Positions 1 through 6,810 of a stretch of 7,260 nucleotides of DNA are shown here, piece by piece; the first letter of the stretch is position 1; each line of letters begins with the position of its first letter. The DNA lies in contig PLSJ01000455.1 in the NCBI GenBank assembly GCA_003165115.1, positions 1 through 7,260 on the forward strand, read 5' to 3'. A model generated the notes under the pieces. That model saw nothing but the letters and a program-made list of their open reading frames with translations, was not told where the DNA came from and made no database searches. A program made the translations under genes and the position numbers. This DNA comes from Syntrophaceae bacterium. GTDB lineage: Bacteria > Desulfobacterota > Syntrophorhabdia > Syntrophorhabdales > WCHB1-27.

Positions 1-65
1 AGGGCGCTCCGCAGCATTTCCGCCCTGTTGTACGTGCAGATAACGACGCTGATCAGTGTTTGCAT
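1..65 (-). CDS. Family 2 glycosyltransferase, N-terminal fragment (3' end outside window)
   Basis: Only the first 22 codons are in the window. The ATG at 63-65 has AGGAAGGG 7 bases upstream, within the end of the polymerase-like gene, which it overlaps by 13 bases. The translation begins MQTLISVVICTYNRAEMLRS. SVVICTYNRAEML is the classic first beta strand and nucleotide-binding loop of GT-A (GT2) glycosyltransferases, including the T-Y-N-R element. Such enzymes add sugars to the lipid-linked repeat unit at the cytoplasmic face. Substrate, length and completeness cannot be judged. The family call rests on one short but highly characteristic motif plus context. Confidence 0.8.
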   Translation of the reverse strand, partial: MQTLISVVICTYNRAEMLRSA

Positions 66-1381
66 GCCTTATCCCTTCCTCTTCCGTGCCCTGTGAGGTT
101 TTCGGGAACGACAAAACCCACGTATGCCAGGAGAACCATCACGACGAACGACAACATGGTCGCCGAGACGACCGCCGACTCCACCACCCCGTCCCACAGG
201 CAGAAGACCAATATTGCGGCAAAGCATGCGTAGCGGGGGTCCAGGGAGGCTTTATAAAGACCGGCGGCCCGCCTGGCGCCGAGGACCAGGATGAGCACAA
301 AGCACGTCATTCCGATCAAGCCGGTGCCGAGGAGGACTTCAAAATAGCTGGAGTGAACCGATCCGACGCCAAATCCCTGGGCTGCCGAGATCCTGTTTAT
401 GCGGAAGGGGGTGAAGAAGCTGTCATATCCGTACCCTTGAAGCGGCTGCCTCGCCGCATAATCGAGGCAGTCTATCCATAAAGGGATACGGCCGCTGAAA
501 CTGGAAGGGTCGGAGTCGGCACCCGTCCTTCCAAGGAGGACGGCTTGCCTGACGGACGGAAAGAGCGCCTCCCCGGCAAGCAGCACGAGGAGGCATGCCG
601 CCACACCTATACCGAGAAGCCAGGCCATTTTGCCGGACCGCGACGATACCAGGGCCCAGTACACGAGAGAGGCGGCAATGCTCCCTTCGAAGGCAGTCCT
701 CGATCCGGTGAGAGCAAGGAAAACGAAGCCCACCGCCGCGCAACCAAAAAAAACGCTGCGAGCGCACTTTTCCGCGCCGCCGGCGGCGATACCCGTAAGC
801 AGAAGCAGGGCGCAGTTTATCCCCTGTGCATTTGGATGGAGCGTCCCAGCAAATCTGTAGCCGGGCGCCGAGGGGTGGAACGCGCCGAAAGCGACCTCGA
901 CGGAGATGCCCACGAGCAGATAGGCGGCGGTTGCGAAAAATATCCACAGGACAATGGCGCGAAGGGATAAGCTCCTGCTTGCGCCTAGGGCGCCCAGGCA
1001 AAACATCCACAGGATCAGCACCCTCTTGAACGCAAGGGCGGGGTCGTCTGCCCAGGCGACGCTAAAAGAGGCCCACGCGAGGTAAAACAGGATAAGCCAG
1101 CCCGTGGCCCCGCCGAGCATGAGGCGACGAGGGCCGCGCTCCAGCAGGGCGACGGCGCCCCAGAGGCCGATCACCGAGAACGCTATACGGCGGTAGATGT
1201 TTCCCGTAACCGTTGCGTTTACTAAAGATTCTGCCGAATCGCTGAAGCTTTCCCGGAGAGAAAACAACACGTCGTGCTGGACGGCGAAAAAGACCGCCGC
1301 AAGGAAAAGGAATGTCATCCACGGCAGGCTCGCGTCGCGTCGAATAGCCCCGGAAGGTATTGTGGAAAAAGCATGACGCAT
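53..1381 (-). CDS. O-antigen ligase/Wzy polymerase-family membrane protein
   Basis: A 442-residue polytopic membrane protein with about 10-12 hydrophobic segments. It matches the O-antigen ligase/polymerase family by RFAGTLHPNAQG (176-187), LTGSRTAF (224-231), the periplasmic-loop motif SGRIPLWIDCL (296-306) with QPLQGYGYDSFF (312-323), and VHSSYFEVLLGTGLIG (342-357, in place of the common H-N-x-Y-L form). Such enzymes join undecaprenyl-linked repeat units (Wzy) or ligate glycan to an acceptor (WaaL). Beside a flippase, polymerisation of the EPS repeat is the better inference. The ATG at 1379-1381 begins 5 bases after the flippase stop, with a weak AAGGGAAG about 10 bases upstream. The alternative ATG at 1432 would add an Arg-rich 17-residue extension inside the flippase gene and is disfavoured. 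Its 3' end overlaps the next gene by 13 bases. Confidence 0.88.
   Translation of the reverse strand: MRHAFSTIPSGAIRRDASLPWMTFLFLAAVFFAVQHDVLFSLRESFSDSAESLVNATVTGNIYRRIAFSVIGLWGAVALLERGPRRLMLGGATGWLILFYLAWASFSVAWADDPALAFKRVLILWMFCLGALGASRSLSLRAIVLWIFFATAAYLLVGISVEVAFGAFHPSAPGYRFAGTLHPNAQGINCALLLLTGIAAGGAEKCARSVFFGCAAVGFVFLALTGSRTAFEGSIAASLVYWALVSSRSGKMAWLLGIGVAACLLVLLAGEALFPSVRQAVLLGRTGADSDPSSFSGRIPLWIDCLDYAARQPLQGYGYDSFFTPFRINRISAAQGFGVGSVHSSYFEVLLGTGLIGMTCFVLILVLGARRAAGLYKASLDPRYACFAAILVFCLWDGVVESAVVSATMLSFVVMVLLAYVGFVVPENLTGHGRGRDKACKH
73..80 (-). promoter_or_regulatory. Ribosome binding site of the GT2 gene
   Basis: AGGAAGGG on the minus strand, 7 bases before the ATG at 63-65 and inside the upstream coding sequence. 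It supports a translated start at 65 although only a fragment of the gene is visible. Confidence 0.65.
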
Positions 1382-1386
1382 CGGGT

Positions 1387-2724
1387 TCACTTCCCTTCGC
1401 CGGACCGGACGACGAAGACGAAGGCGGCGCATCTCACGCCTGTCGCCGCCGTATTGCTCAACAGAAAGCTACAGGCGGCGCCGATAGGCCCGAAGGTCCG
1501 CACAAGCCAGATTCCAAGTGTAAGAAGGATGAAGAGACACACAAAATTTACCTTGAAGTCCATATCCGCCCGCTCCACGACAAACAGGGCGCGGGAAAAG
1601 GAAAACGCCGAGCTTCCCGCGACGAGACCGAGCGCCAGAATGCCTACTATCAAGCCATTGCCCACGTACTTGCCGCCATAGAACAAGCCCAGGAGAAAGT
1701 CACCGGACGTCAAAAGCGCACCGCACAAAACAGCCATCCCGATGAGTAAGAGAAGACTCGATTTGAAGACGAAGCGGTACAAAGCAGCGGCTCCTCCCTG
1801 TGCGTAGATGTTCGCCGTCTTGGGTCCAAGGAAATTTTGCATTCCCATCAAGGGAACGTTCGCCAGGGCAACCACACCCAGGCACGCCGCCCATACGCCC
1901 GCGGAAGCCGCCCCATGAAAAGCCGTCAGGAACCAGGGGTAGATGCTCACGCTGATTGTCCAGACGATACCGCTGGCAAAAATCCATTTGCCGAACTTCC
2001 AATTGTGCCCGAGGTCCGAAAGCGCCCGGCTCACCCGTGGCATGAAGGCCCTGCGGTTCAAAAAAAGCCAGGCCGCCCCGGCGATGCCGCATGCGAAGCC
2101 GATAGCCCAAAAGGCCCTGCTCGCGGAAAGGATGCCGAGTCTATACAGAAGCATCAGCCCGGTGACCTGCATCAGTGCGACGCAGAAATCCAGAAGGAGG
2201 GCGGTTTCCATATGCAGGCCGGCAAAACAGACCCGTCGGGCGAACTCTTTGAACATGATGAAGCCGACGGTCGCGGCTAAGGCCCAGACAACGCGGGCAA
2301 GGCCGGGAGGGCCGAAACCGAGGAAAAGCGCGAGGCCCCAGGCCGACAACCCAAGCGTGACGACGGCCGAGAGGGCAAACTGGTGAATCAGGCAGCTTCC
2401 GGCATAAAGACCCAGCTCGCAACCTCTAAAACGGGGGCTGTACACCATGTAAGGCGTTGAAACGAGGGACATCTGAAGGTCCGTGACGGCCAGGACTAGG
2501 CTCAGCCCGAGCATGTAAAGCCCGAATTCTTCCTTGGAGCAGGAACGGCCGATTATCACGCCCGTGAGGAAATTGCTTACGCTGACGACCCCCTGATTGA
2601 GCAACGCCGTCCATCCGCTGCGCACCGCAGGCTTGAAAAAAAAGCCGATTGCCTTACTCACCGGCGCGACGTCCGTGGTTTCGGCTTCGCGCTCTTTGGA
2701 AAGGGTCGATAGCGGAGTCATCAT
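1387..2724 (-). CDS. Wzx-type polysaccharide flippase (MOP/MATE superfamily)
   Basis: An integral membrane protein of 445 residues that would move the lipid-linked repeat unit from the inner to the outer leaflet of the cytoplasmic membrane. About a dozen hydrophobic segments fill residues 40-440. Family landmarks are an early GVVSVSNFLTGVIIGRSCSK segment followed by FGLYMLGLSLVLA (67-79), and LLGLFYGGKYVGNGLIVG (344-361), the usual Wzx region before the last helices. A hydrophilic N-terminal stretch of about 30 residues precedes the first helix. The start is set at the ATG at 2722-2724, which overlaps the epimerase stop (ATGA). The adjacent in-frame ATG at 2719-2721 is nearly as good, since the AAGGG motif lies 1 base from the first and 4 bases from the second. 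The far ATG at 2775 has no ribosome site and would overlap the epimerase by 55 bases. Placement between repeat-unit enzymes and the polymerase supports the role. Confidence 0.9.
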   Translation of the reverse strand: MMTPLSTLSKEREAETTDVAPVSKAIGFFFKPAVRSGWTALLNQGVVSVSNFLTGVIIGRSCSKEEFGLYMLGLSLVLAVTDLQMSLVSTPYMVYSPRFRGCELGLYAGSCLIHQFALSAVVTLGLSAWGLALFLGFGPPGLARVVWALAATVGFIMFKEFARRVCFAGLHMETALLLDFCVALMQVTGLMLLYRLGILSASRAFWAIGFACGIAGAAWLFLNRRAFMPRVSRALSDLGHNWKFGKWIFASGIVWTISVSIYPWFLTAFHGAASAGVWAACLGVVALANVPLMGMQNFLGPKTANIYAQGGAAALYRFVFKSSLLLLIGMAVLCGALLTSGDFLLGLFYGGKYVGNGLIVGILALGLVAGSSAFSFSRALFVVERADMDFKVNFVCLFILLTLGIWLVRTFGPIGAACSFLLSNTAATGVRCAAFVFVVRSGEGK

Positions 2725-3734
2725 GCCCTTATCGGGGTCCGCGCCGGGCGCGAGAGCCAGGCCTGTCTCTGGCATAGAGAATCGCGATACGCATCGCGCA
2801 TCCAGTCAACGGTGAGGCCGATTCCCGTCTTCAGGTCATACGTGCACGTATGATCGAGATCTTGCACCGACTTTGATATATCCACCTTCTTTACCAGGGT
2901 GGTGAGGATTTCCGAATCCCGGTATTCGACCAGACCGGGGTCTGCCCCGGTGACGTTCAGGATGATGTTGGACAGCTCTTCGATCGAATGGTATTCGTTG
3001 CCTCCGATATTGTATACCTCCCCGGCCTTGAACCTTTCGACGATATTGGCCAGCGTCCTGACCGTGTCCCCCAGGTATGTCGAAGTGCGGTAATGCCCCC
3101 GAAAAACGACCCAGGGGTATCCGTGAAGGGCGCAATAGAGGAACCGGCAATTCACGGAACGATAAGGGCTATAGTATTCCCCCGGCCCGTAGGTATTGAA
3201 CAGCCTGACGATGACGGTCTCCGTCCCGTATTGATAGGCGGAGTTTCGTATCTGCATCTCTCCCACCCACTTCGTCATCGCATAATCGTTAAGTTGTTTT
3301 ATTTCATTCTCGTCCATAACGCCTTCGACCATCAATTCGGGCCAATCTCCATAGACCTCGGAAGAAGAAAAGAAGATAAGCCGGAATTTCAGCCGCTCCT
3401 GCAGACGAATGATATTCTTGGTGCCGACGGCATTGCTGCGCCATAACGCCTCATAGAAGTCTTCGCCGTTCCATCTCCCGAATTCCGCCGCACAATGGTA
3501 AACGTACTCAAACGGTCCTAGTTCCTGAACGACCCTCTCTATTTGACGGAAATCACTCACGTCGCAGCGGGCATAAGCGGGATCGGGCAAATCGGACCGT
3601 AAGGAGAAGCCGTGCTCGTCAAAGCTGTGGTACAAGTCACAGCCGATGACCTGATGGCCCCGCTTGCGTAATTCATCCGTCAATCCTCTCCCTACCGTTC
3701 CTAACGCTCCCGTTATCAGAATCTTTGTCTTCAT
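2721..3734 (-). CDS. NAD-dependent sugar epimerase/dehydratase (extended SDR)
   Basis: A 337-residue cytosolic enzyme that remodels a nucleotide sugar for the repeat unit. Motifs: the nucleotide-binding loop TGALGTVG (8-15, GxxGxxG), Asp33 after strand 2 (favours NAD over NADP), CDVSD (57-61), HCAA (80-83), the catalytic SSSEVYG (123-129) and YAMTK (Tyr151/Lys155), then RLFNTYGPGE (177-186), YLGDTVRTLANI (220-231) and YNIGGNEYHSIEEL (241-254). The active-site stretch has Ser-Ser-Glu-Val-Tyr-Gly rather than the Thr-Asp-Glu of dTDP-glucose 4,6-dehydratases, so a 4-epimerase or decarboxylase-like role is more likely than an RmlB type; the substrate is not readable. GGAGG lies 5 bases before the ATG, inside the end of the WecG-like gene, with an ATGA overlap. 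Base composition is lower than in its neighbours (43-48% GC in lines from 3241 to 3420), suggesting separate acquisition. The last 17 residues are an Arg/Pro-rich tail in GC-rich DNA. Confidence 0.93.
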   Translation of the reverse strand: MKTKILITGALGTVGRGLTDELRKRGHQVIGCDLYHSFDEHGFSLRSDLPDPAYARCDVSDFRQIERVVQELGPFEYVYHCAAEFGRWNGEDFYEALWRSNAVGTKNIIRLQERLKFRLIFFSSSEVYGDWPELMVEGVMDENEIKQLNDYAMTKWVGEMQIRNSAYQYGTETVIVRLFNTYGPGEYYSPYRSVNCRFLYCALHGYPWVVFRGHYRTSTYLGDTVRTLANIVERFKAGEVYNIGGNEYHSIEELSNIILNVTGADPGLVEYRDSEILTTLVKKVDISKSVQDLDHTCTYDLKTGIGLTVDWMRDAYRDSLCQRQAWLSRPARTPIRA

Positions 3735-4531
3735 GTGATCCTCCGGCTTTCCTGGTGCATATATTCCTGCACCCTATGTGACATCATTCCGAAGCCCTGA
3801 CGCAGGACGATCCCTACGAAGGCACTATTGGTTACCGCATATCTTTTCCAGAGCCGTCCCGGTTCCTGGCACAAACGGAAGAACCATTCGAACCCGCTCT
3901 TGCGGACCCATCGCGGCGCCTCTTTCACGTTCCCCGCCCATATGTCGAACAGGCCCCCGACCCCCACGCTCATCGGGACGGAGAGCCTTTCCCAATTTCT
4001 TTCGACAAAAAGCTCCTTCAGGGGACTCGGGGTGCCCAACAGAAGCACATCGGCCCCGGATCCGTTTATATGGTCCACGACCTCGGCCTCATCTCCAGGG
4101 TGAAAGTACCCGTCCCTGTACCCGGCGACAGTGACGTGTCCATGCATGTCCGCCAGCTTCGCCGCCGCGCGCCTCACCACGTCCGCATGCCCCCCAAGCA
4201 GGAAAAGACGGAGATGGTTGTCTTTGGATTCGTCCAGAAAGTCTCTCACGAAGGAAGATGTGTCGGTGTGAGGGAAGGGCGTGCCGTACAGGACGGAAGC
4301 TGCCGCGGCCGGCCACGCCCCGTCGGCGAGCGCCAGATCGAACCCGTCGAGGACCGCCTGCAATTCCCGGCTCCGGGACCCCATCACGACTTTTTCCGCA
4401 TTGACCGGGAAGACCTTCGTCCGTAATCCACCGTTGATGCGCGCGAGCGCCCATGATGCGGCGTCCCTCGAACTTATCCGGTCGATCGGGGTCTTTCCGA
4501 GATATACCCTCATTTTGTCATGCGCCTGCAT
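3731..4531 (-). CDS. WecG/TagA/CpsF family glycosyltransferase (GT26)
   Basis: A 266-residue peripheral glycosyltransferase. The family transfers an (acetamido)sugar such as ManNAc or ManNAcA from a UDP donor onto a lipid-pyrophosphate sugar, usually the second sugar of a repeat unit, which fits its place after the initiating transferase. Visible motifs: FPVNAEKVV (41-49), LALADG (67-71, with Asp70 at the position of the conserved catalytic Asp), a central LFLLGG strand (109-114), GYRDGYF (137-143), [10 protein letters not shown] (166-175), [12 protein letters not shown] (189-200), [16 protein letters not shown] (205-220) and [10 protein letters not shown] (222-231). A basic, partly hydrophobic tail (about 232-266) is the membrane-associating region in this family. 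The segment after Asp70-Gly71 lacks the usual G-x-D acceptor-loop pattern. Start: GGAGG 6 bases before the ATG at 4529-4531; a second Met at residue 7 has no better site. The stop overlaps the epimerase start by four bases (ATGA). Exact sugar unknown. Confidence 0.92.
   Translation of the reverse strand: MQAHDKMRVYLGKTPIDRISSRDAASWALARINGGLRTKVFPVNAEKVVMGSRSRELQAVLDGFDLALADGAWPAAAASVLYGTPFPHTDTSSFVRDFLDESKDNHLRLFLLGGHADVVRRAAAKLADMHGHVTVAGYRDGYFHPGDEAEVVDHINGSGADVLLLGTPSPLKELFVERNWERLSVPMSVGVGGLFDIWAGNVKEAPRWVRKSGFEWFFRLCQEPGRLWKRYAVTNSAFVGIVLRQGFGMMSHRVQEYMHQESRRIT
3740..3744 (-). promoter_or_regulatory. Ribosome binding site of the epimerase gene inside the WecG-like gene
   Basis: GGAGG on the minus strand, 5 bases before the ATG at 3732-3734. 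It lies within the last codons of the WecG-like gene, whose TGA overlaps the epimerase ATG, consistent with coupled translation. Confidence 0.7.
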
Positions 4532-4537
4532 GTCTCA

Positions 4538-4542
4538 CCTCC
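4538..4542 (-). promoter_or_regulatory. Ribosome binding site of the WecG-like gene
   Basis: GGAGG (within GGAGGTGAG) on the minus strand, 6 bases before the ATG at 4529-4531. It favours Met1 over Met7 as the start. Confidence 0.75.
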
Positions 4543-4553
4543 GGTTATGGGTG

Positions 4554-4565
4554 CCGCGTACGCGG
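4554..4565. repeat. 12-base perfect palindrome between genes
   Basis: CCGCGTACGCGG, identical to its reverse complement, sits in the 58-base gap between the glycosyl-1-phosphate transferase and the WecG-like gene, the longest gap in the window. As RNA it could form a 4-base-pair stem with a GUAC loop. No T-tract follows, so it is not a typical terminator. It may be a chance palindrome, a small RNA stem or a protein site. Confidence 0.4.
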
Positions 4566-4589
4566 GGATGTCGGTCGCGCCGGGACTCG

Positions 4590-6008
4590 TCATGCCGCGC
4601 CGGAGCCGCTGACGACCGCGGGGATTGTCTGCGCCAGTATCTTGAGATCGAGCCATAGAGACCAATGGTCGATGTACTCCCGGTCCAGCTCCATCCATTT
4701 GTCGAAAGCCACCGTGCTCCTGCCCCTGACTTGCCACAGGCACGTGATGCCCGGTTTCATGCTTAAGCGGCGCAGGTGCGGCAGCTCGTACTGCTTTACC
4801 TCGCTCGGTAGAGGCGGCCTGGGACCGACCAGACTCATATCGCCTTTCAGGACGTTGATTAATTGCGGGAGCTCGTCCATGCTCGTTTTGCGCAGTATTC
4901 GCCCGACCTTCGTAACCCTGGGATCGTTTTTTATCTTAAACACGGGGCCGCTCACTTCGTTCAGGTGAGAAAGGGTTTTCTTCAGTTCTTCGGCGTTCTC
5001 GACCATTGTCCTGAACTTCAGACAGTCGAACAGGCGGCCGTTGTAACCGAGGCGCTGCTGCCTGAAAAACACGGGCCCGGAGGAGGTGAGCTTGATGAAA
5101 ACGGATGCCAGCGCAAAGAACGGCGAGAACAGTACAAGCAGTATCGTTGAGGCGGTGAGGTCGATGAACCGCTTGAGAACGAATTGCAAGCTCATCTTCG
5201 GGCTCGTGTAGAGATCGATGACGGATACGTCGCCATACATCGAGATGGCCGACTTGGCCAGTTTGTGGCTGAAGACGTCCGTGGGGAGCTTCACTTCGAC
5301 GCCCACGCTCTCGCAGAGGCGGAGAATCGCTTCCATAGCTTCGTAGAAGGACTTGATGGGGAGGAACACGAAGACCTCGTCCACCACGCGTGTTCTCAGG
5401 ACCTTTTCCAGCTCGCCGATCTCTCCGAGGAAGGGATACGCCGAAAAAAGCGGGTCGACGGGTTTCTTTGCCGGTGCGTCAAGGATCCCCACGGTCTGAA
5501 GGCCCAATTCCGGGGACTCCGTCAACCCGTTCAGAAAGCCCGCCGCACGGCCGTTTCTTCCGACTATCACGATTTGCCTGGAATTGTAGCCCCTTCTCCG
5601 AATGTATCTGAGGAAGCTCCTCAGCAGGAACCGGAAGAAAATCAGGCCGCCCGTCTGCAGGCACCAGACATACAAGAGGAACAGGCGGCTTAGCGGCGTT
5701 TCCCTGAAAAAGAACGCAGGGACCGTGGCAAAGACCGCGCACAGAAACGTCGCCCTGCTCACCTCCAGTGCTTCGTGCCCGAAAGACGTCAGTCTTTTCG
5801 AGGCATATAAGCGAAAGCGGCTGTCGAGGAAAATCCAGGCAGCGAGGTAGGTCGCAAGAAAGACTTTGAACTGAAGCGGGAATGACAGAAGGTGCCGGCC
5901 TTCCGCACCGAACCGGATGCAGGCCGCCACGAGGAATCCACAAAGGACGATCAGCAGATCGAGCATAAAGAAGGCTCTCATTAATGACTTGTTATGGCGC
6001 TTCAACAT
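4590..6008 (-). CDS. Exopolysaccharide polyprenyl-phosphate glycosyl-1-phosphate transferase (WbaP/WcaJ-type)
   Basis: A full-length 472-residue membrane enzyme of the polyprenol glycosylphosphotransferase family. It transfers a sugar-1-phosphate from a nucleotide sugar to undecaprenyl phosphate at the cytoplasmic face, the first committed step of repeat-unit synthesis. The N-terminal part has four hydrophobic segments (about 11-31, 45-62, 85-103, 106-126). A Rossmann-like domain follows ([10 protein letters not shown], 146-155, to about 265). The C-terminal catalytic domain starts at LKRFIDL (278-284) with a Pro-broken membrane helix (283-305). It then has [14 protein letters not shown] (311-324), LKFRTM (330-335), [10 protein letters not shown] (374-383), with the Asp378-Glu379 dyad that supplies the nucleophile in this family, and SLVGPRP (392-398), ending at WQVRGRS (425-431). 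All key motifs are intact. A strong GGAGGG lies 4 bases before the ATG, in the 27-base gap after the BY-kinase-like gene. The sugar donor cannot be read from sequence; hexose (glucose or galactose) is usual for this architecture. Confidence 0.95.
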   Translation of the reverse strand: MLKRHNKSLMRAFFMLDLLIVLCGFLVAACIRFGAEGRHLLSFPLQFKVFLATYLAAWIFLDSRFRLYASKRLTSFGHEALEVSRATFLCAVFATVPAFFFRETPLSRLFLLYVWCLQTGGLIFFRFLLRSFLRYIRRRGYNSRQIVIVGRNGRAAGFLNGLTESPELGLQTVGILDAPAKKPVDPLFSAYPFLGEIGELEKVLRTRVVDEVFVFLPIKSFYEAMEAILRLCESVGVEVKLPTDVFSHKLAKSAISMYGDVSVIDLYTSPKMSLQFVLKRFIDLTASTILLVLFSPFFALASVFIKLTSSGPVFFRQQRLGYNGRLFDCLKFRTMVENAEELKKTLSHLNEVSGPVFKIKNDPRVTKVGRILRKTSMDELPQLINVLKGDMSLVGPRPPLPSEVKQYELPHLRRLSMKPGITCLWQVRGRSTVAFDKWMELDREYIDHWSLWLDLKILAQTIPAVVSGSGAA

Positions 6009-6012
6009 GGGT

Positions 6013-6024
6013 CCCTCCTTCCTT
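6013..6024 (-). promoter_or_regulatory. Ribosome binding site of the glycosyl-1-phosphate transferase
   Basis: Purine-rich AAGGAAGGGAGGG-type stretch on the minus strand with GGAGGG 4 bases before the ATG at 6006-6008. It is an unusually extended Shine-Dalgarno region and suggests strong independent initiation of this gene. Confidence 0.65.
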
Positions 6025-6035
6025 CGCTACGCCCA

Positions 6036-6782
6036 TTACAGGCGGCGATAGATCCACCCCGGTATGTGGAACTTGCGGTTATTGAGGACGACGCCGAGGA
6101 TGTTGGCCCCGGCATCTTCGAGCCGTTCTTTGGCGCTCCTGGCCACTTCCCATCGCGTGCGCTCGGCCTCCACGACGAGCACCACGGCGTCGACTTTCGT
6201 CGCGAGGGCGACGGCGTCGTTATAGGCATTGACCGGCGGCGCGGTGAGGAGCACCCAGTCCGCCTGTTTCCTCATCGACTCCATAAGCGCGTCGATGTGC
6301 GCGGATTCGAAAAGGGAAAATGGATTGGCAACGGGCCTCCCCGCCGTCACCATGAAGAGCCCTTCGGCCTCCGTCCTCTTCGTGGCGGCAACGAGGTCGT
6401 CCTTACCGGAGAACAACTGAGCCACGCCGGGGCCCCCGTCCATGCCGAATAGCTGCTGGAGCATGGGACTCCTCAGGTCCGTATCGACGAGCAGGACCCG
6501 CTCCCCGGAGCGCGCGAGGACCCTGCCGAACGCGGCGAGGACGGTCGCGGCTTCTTCGCCGTCGGTAGAGCTGGTAAACAGGAGCGCCCTTGCTTCCAGC
6601 CACGGCAGCGCAGCCACGACGCACTGTTTCAGGCGGGCATATTCTTCCGTCATGCGGGCCGACGCGCGGCCGGACGGCGCTTTCGGCTTGATGACGGGCG
6701 GCGGGTCAAACATGTGCGCCGCCTCAAGGTCCGCCATTGTTGTCTTTTCCGCTTTCGCTAAGGCGTCGAAGGTCCGAGCCAT
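6036..6782 (-). CDS. Degenerate BY-kinase (CpsD/CapB/EpsG-like) homologue, probable pseudo-kinase
   Basis: A 248-residue soluble protein with no membrane segment. The ATG at 6780-6782 is chosen because a strong Shine-Dalgarno (AAGGGGG) lies 5 bases upstream and because the start MARTFDALAKAE matches the usual opening of stand-alone BY-kinases. Longer in-frame starts run into the ATPase gene. BY-kinases autophosphorylate on tyrosine and control chain length and export in EPS and capsule assembly. Fold landmarks are present: an EEYARLK helix (46-52), Walker A' VLLVDTDLRSP (96-106, Asp100 and Asp102), NPFSLFES (153-160) and a final GVVLNN strand (230-235). However, the P-loop reads SSTDGEEAAT (71-80), with Ala78 where the essential Lys should be. 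The Walker B strand reads WVLLTAPPV (176-184), with Thr180 replacing Asp. There is no C-terminal tyrosine cluster; the only tyrosines are 48, 187 and 245. Homology is clear. Catalytic activity is doubtful, so a regulatory or scaffold role is inferred. Confidence 0.85.
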   Translation of the reverse strand: MARTFDALAKAEKTTMADLEAAHMFDPPPVIKPKAPSGRASARMTEEYARLKQCVVAALPWLEARALLFTSSTDGEEAATVLAAFGRVLARSGERVLLVDTDLRSPMLQQLFGMDGGPGVAQLFSGKDDLVAATKRTEAEGLFMVTAGRPVANPFSLFESAHIDALMESMRKQADWVLLTAPPVNAYNDAVALATKVDAVVLVVEAERTRWEVARSAKERLEDAGANILGVVLNNRKFHIPGWIYRRL

Positions 6783-6787
6783 TCTTA

Positions 6788-6794
6788 CCCCCTT
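6788..6794 (-). promoter_or_regulatory. Ribosome binding site of the BY-kinase-like gene
   Basis: AAGGGGG on the minus strand, 5 bases before the ATG at 6780-6782. It decides the start against the longer open frame reaching back to 6944 inside the ATPase gene. Confidence 0.75.
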
Positions 6795-6810
6795 TTCGAT
6801 CCGTTTGCCG

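Noticed and set aside
1837..2280. Long open frames on the plus strand opposite the flippase (also 1943-2386)
   Set aside because: They are antisense to a clear membrane protein, lack recognisable motifs, have low-complexity Pro/Arg/Lys composition and result from GC-rich codon bias.
2721..3734. dTDP-glucose 4,6-dehydratase (RmlB) identity for the SDR gene
   Set aside because: The Thr-Asp-Glu active-site triad of 4,6-dehydratases is absent; the sequence has SSSEVYG with YAMTK, so only a general epimerase/dehydratase call is justified.
4554..4565. Rho-independent terminator between the transferase and the WecG-like gene
   Set aside because: The stem is only 4 base pairs and no T-tract follows on the minus strand; the genes look co-transcribed.
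5184..5693. 169-codon plus-strand frame opposite the glycosyl-1-phosphate transferase
   Set aside because: The minus strand encodes intact transferase motifs across the same bases; the plus-strand translation is His/Glu/Gln-rich with no family signature.
6541..6580. Frameshift or sequencing error as the cause of the missing P-loop lysine
   Set aside because: The flanking residues (TSS before, T and the following helix after) stay in frame at the expected spacing, and Walker B is independently altered, so substitution rather than frameshift explains it. A base-level error cannot be fully excluded.
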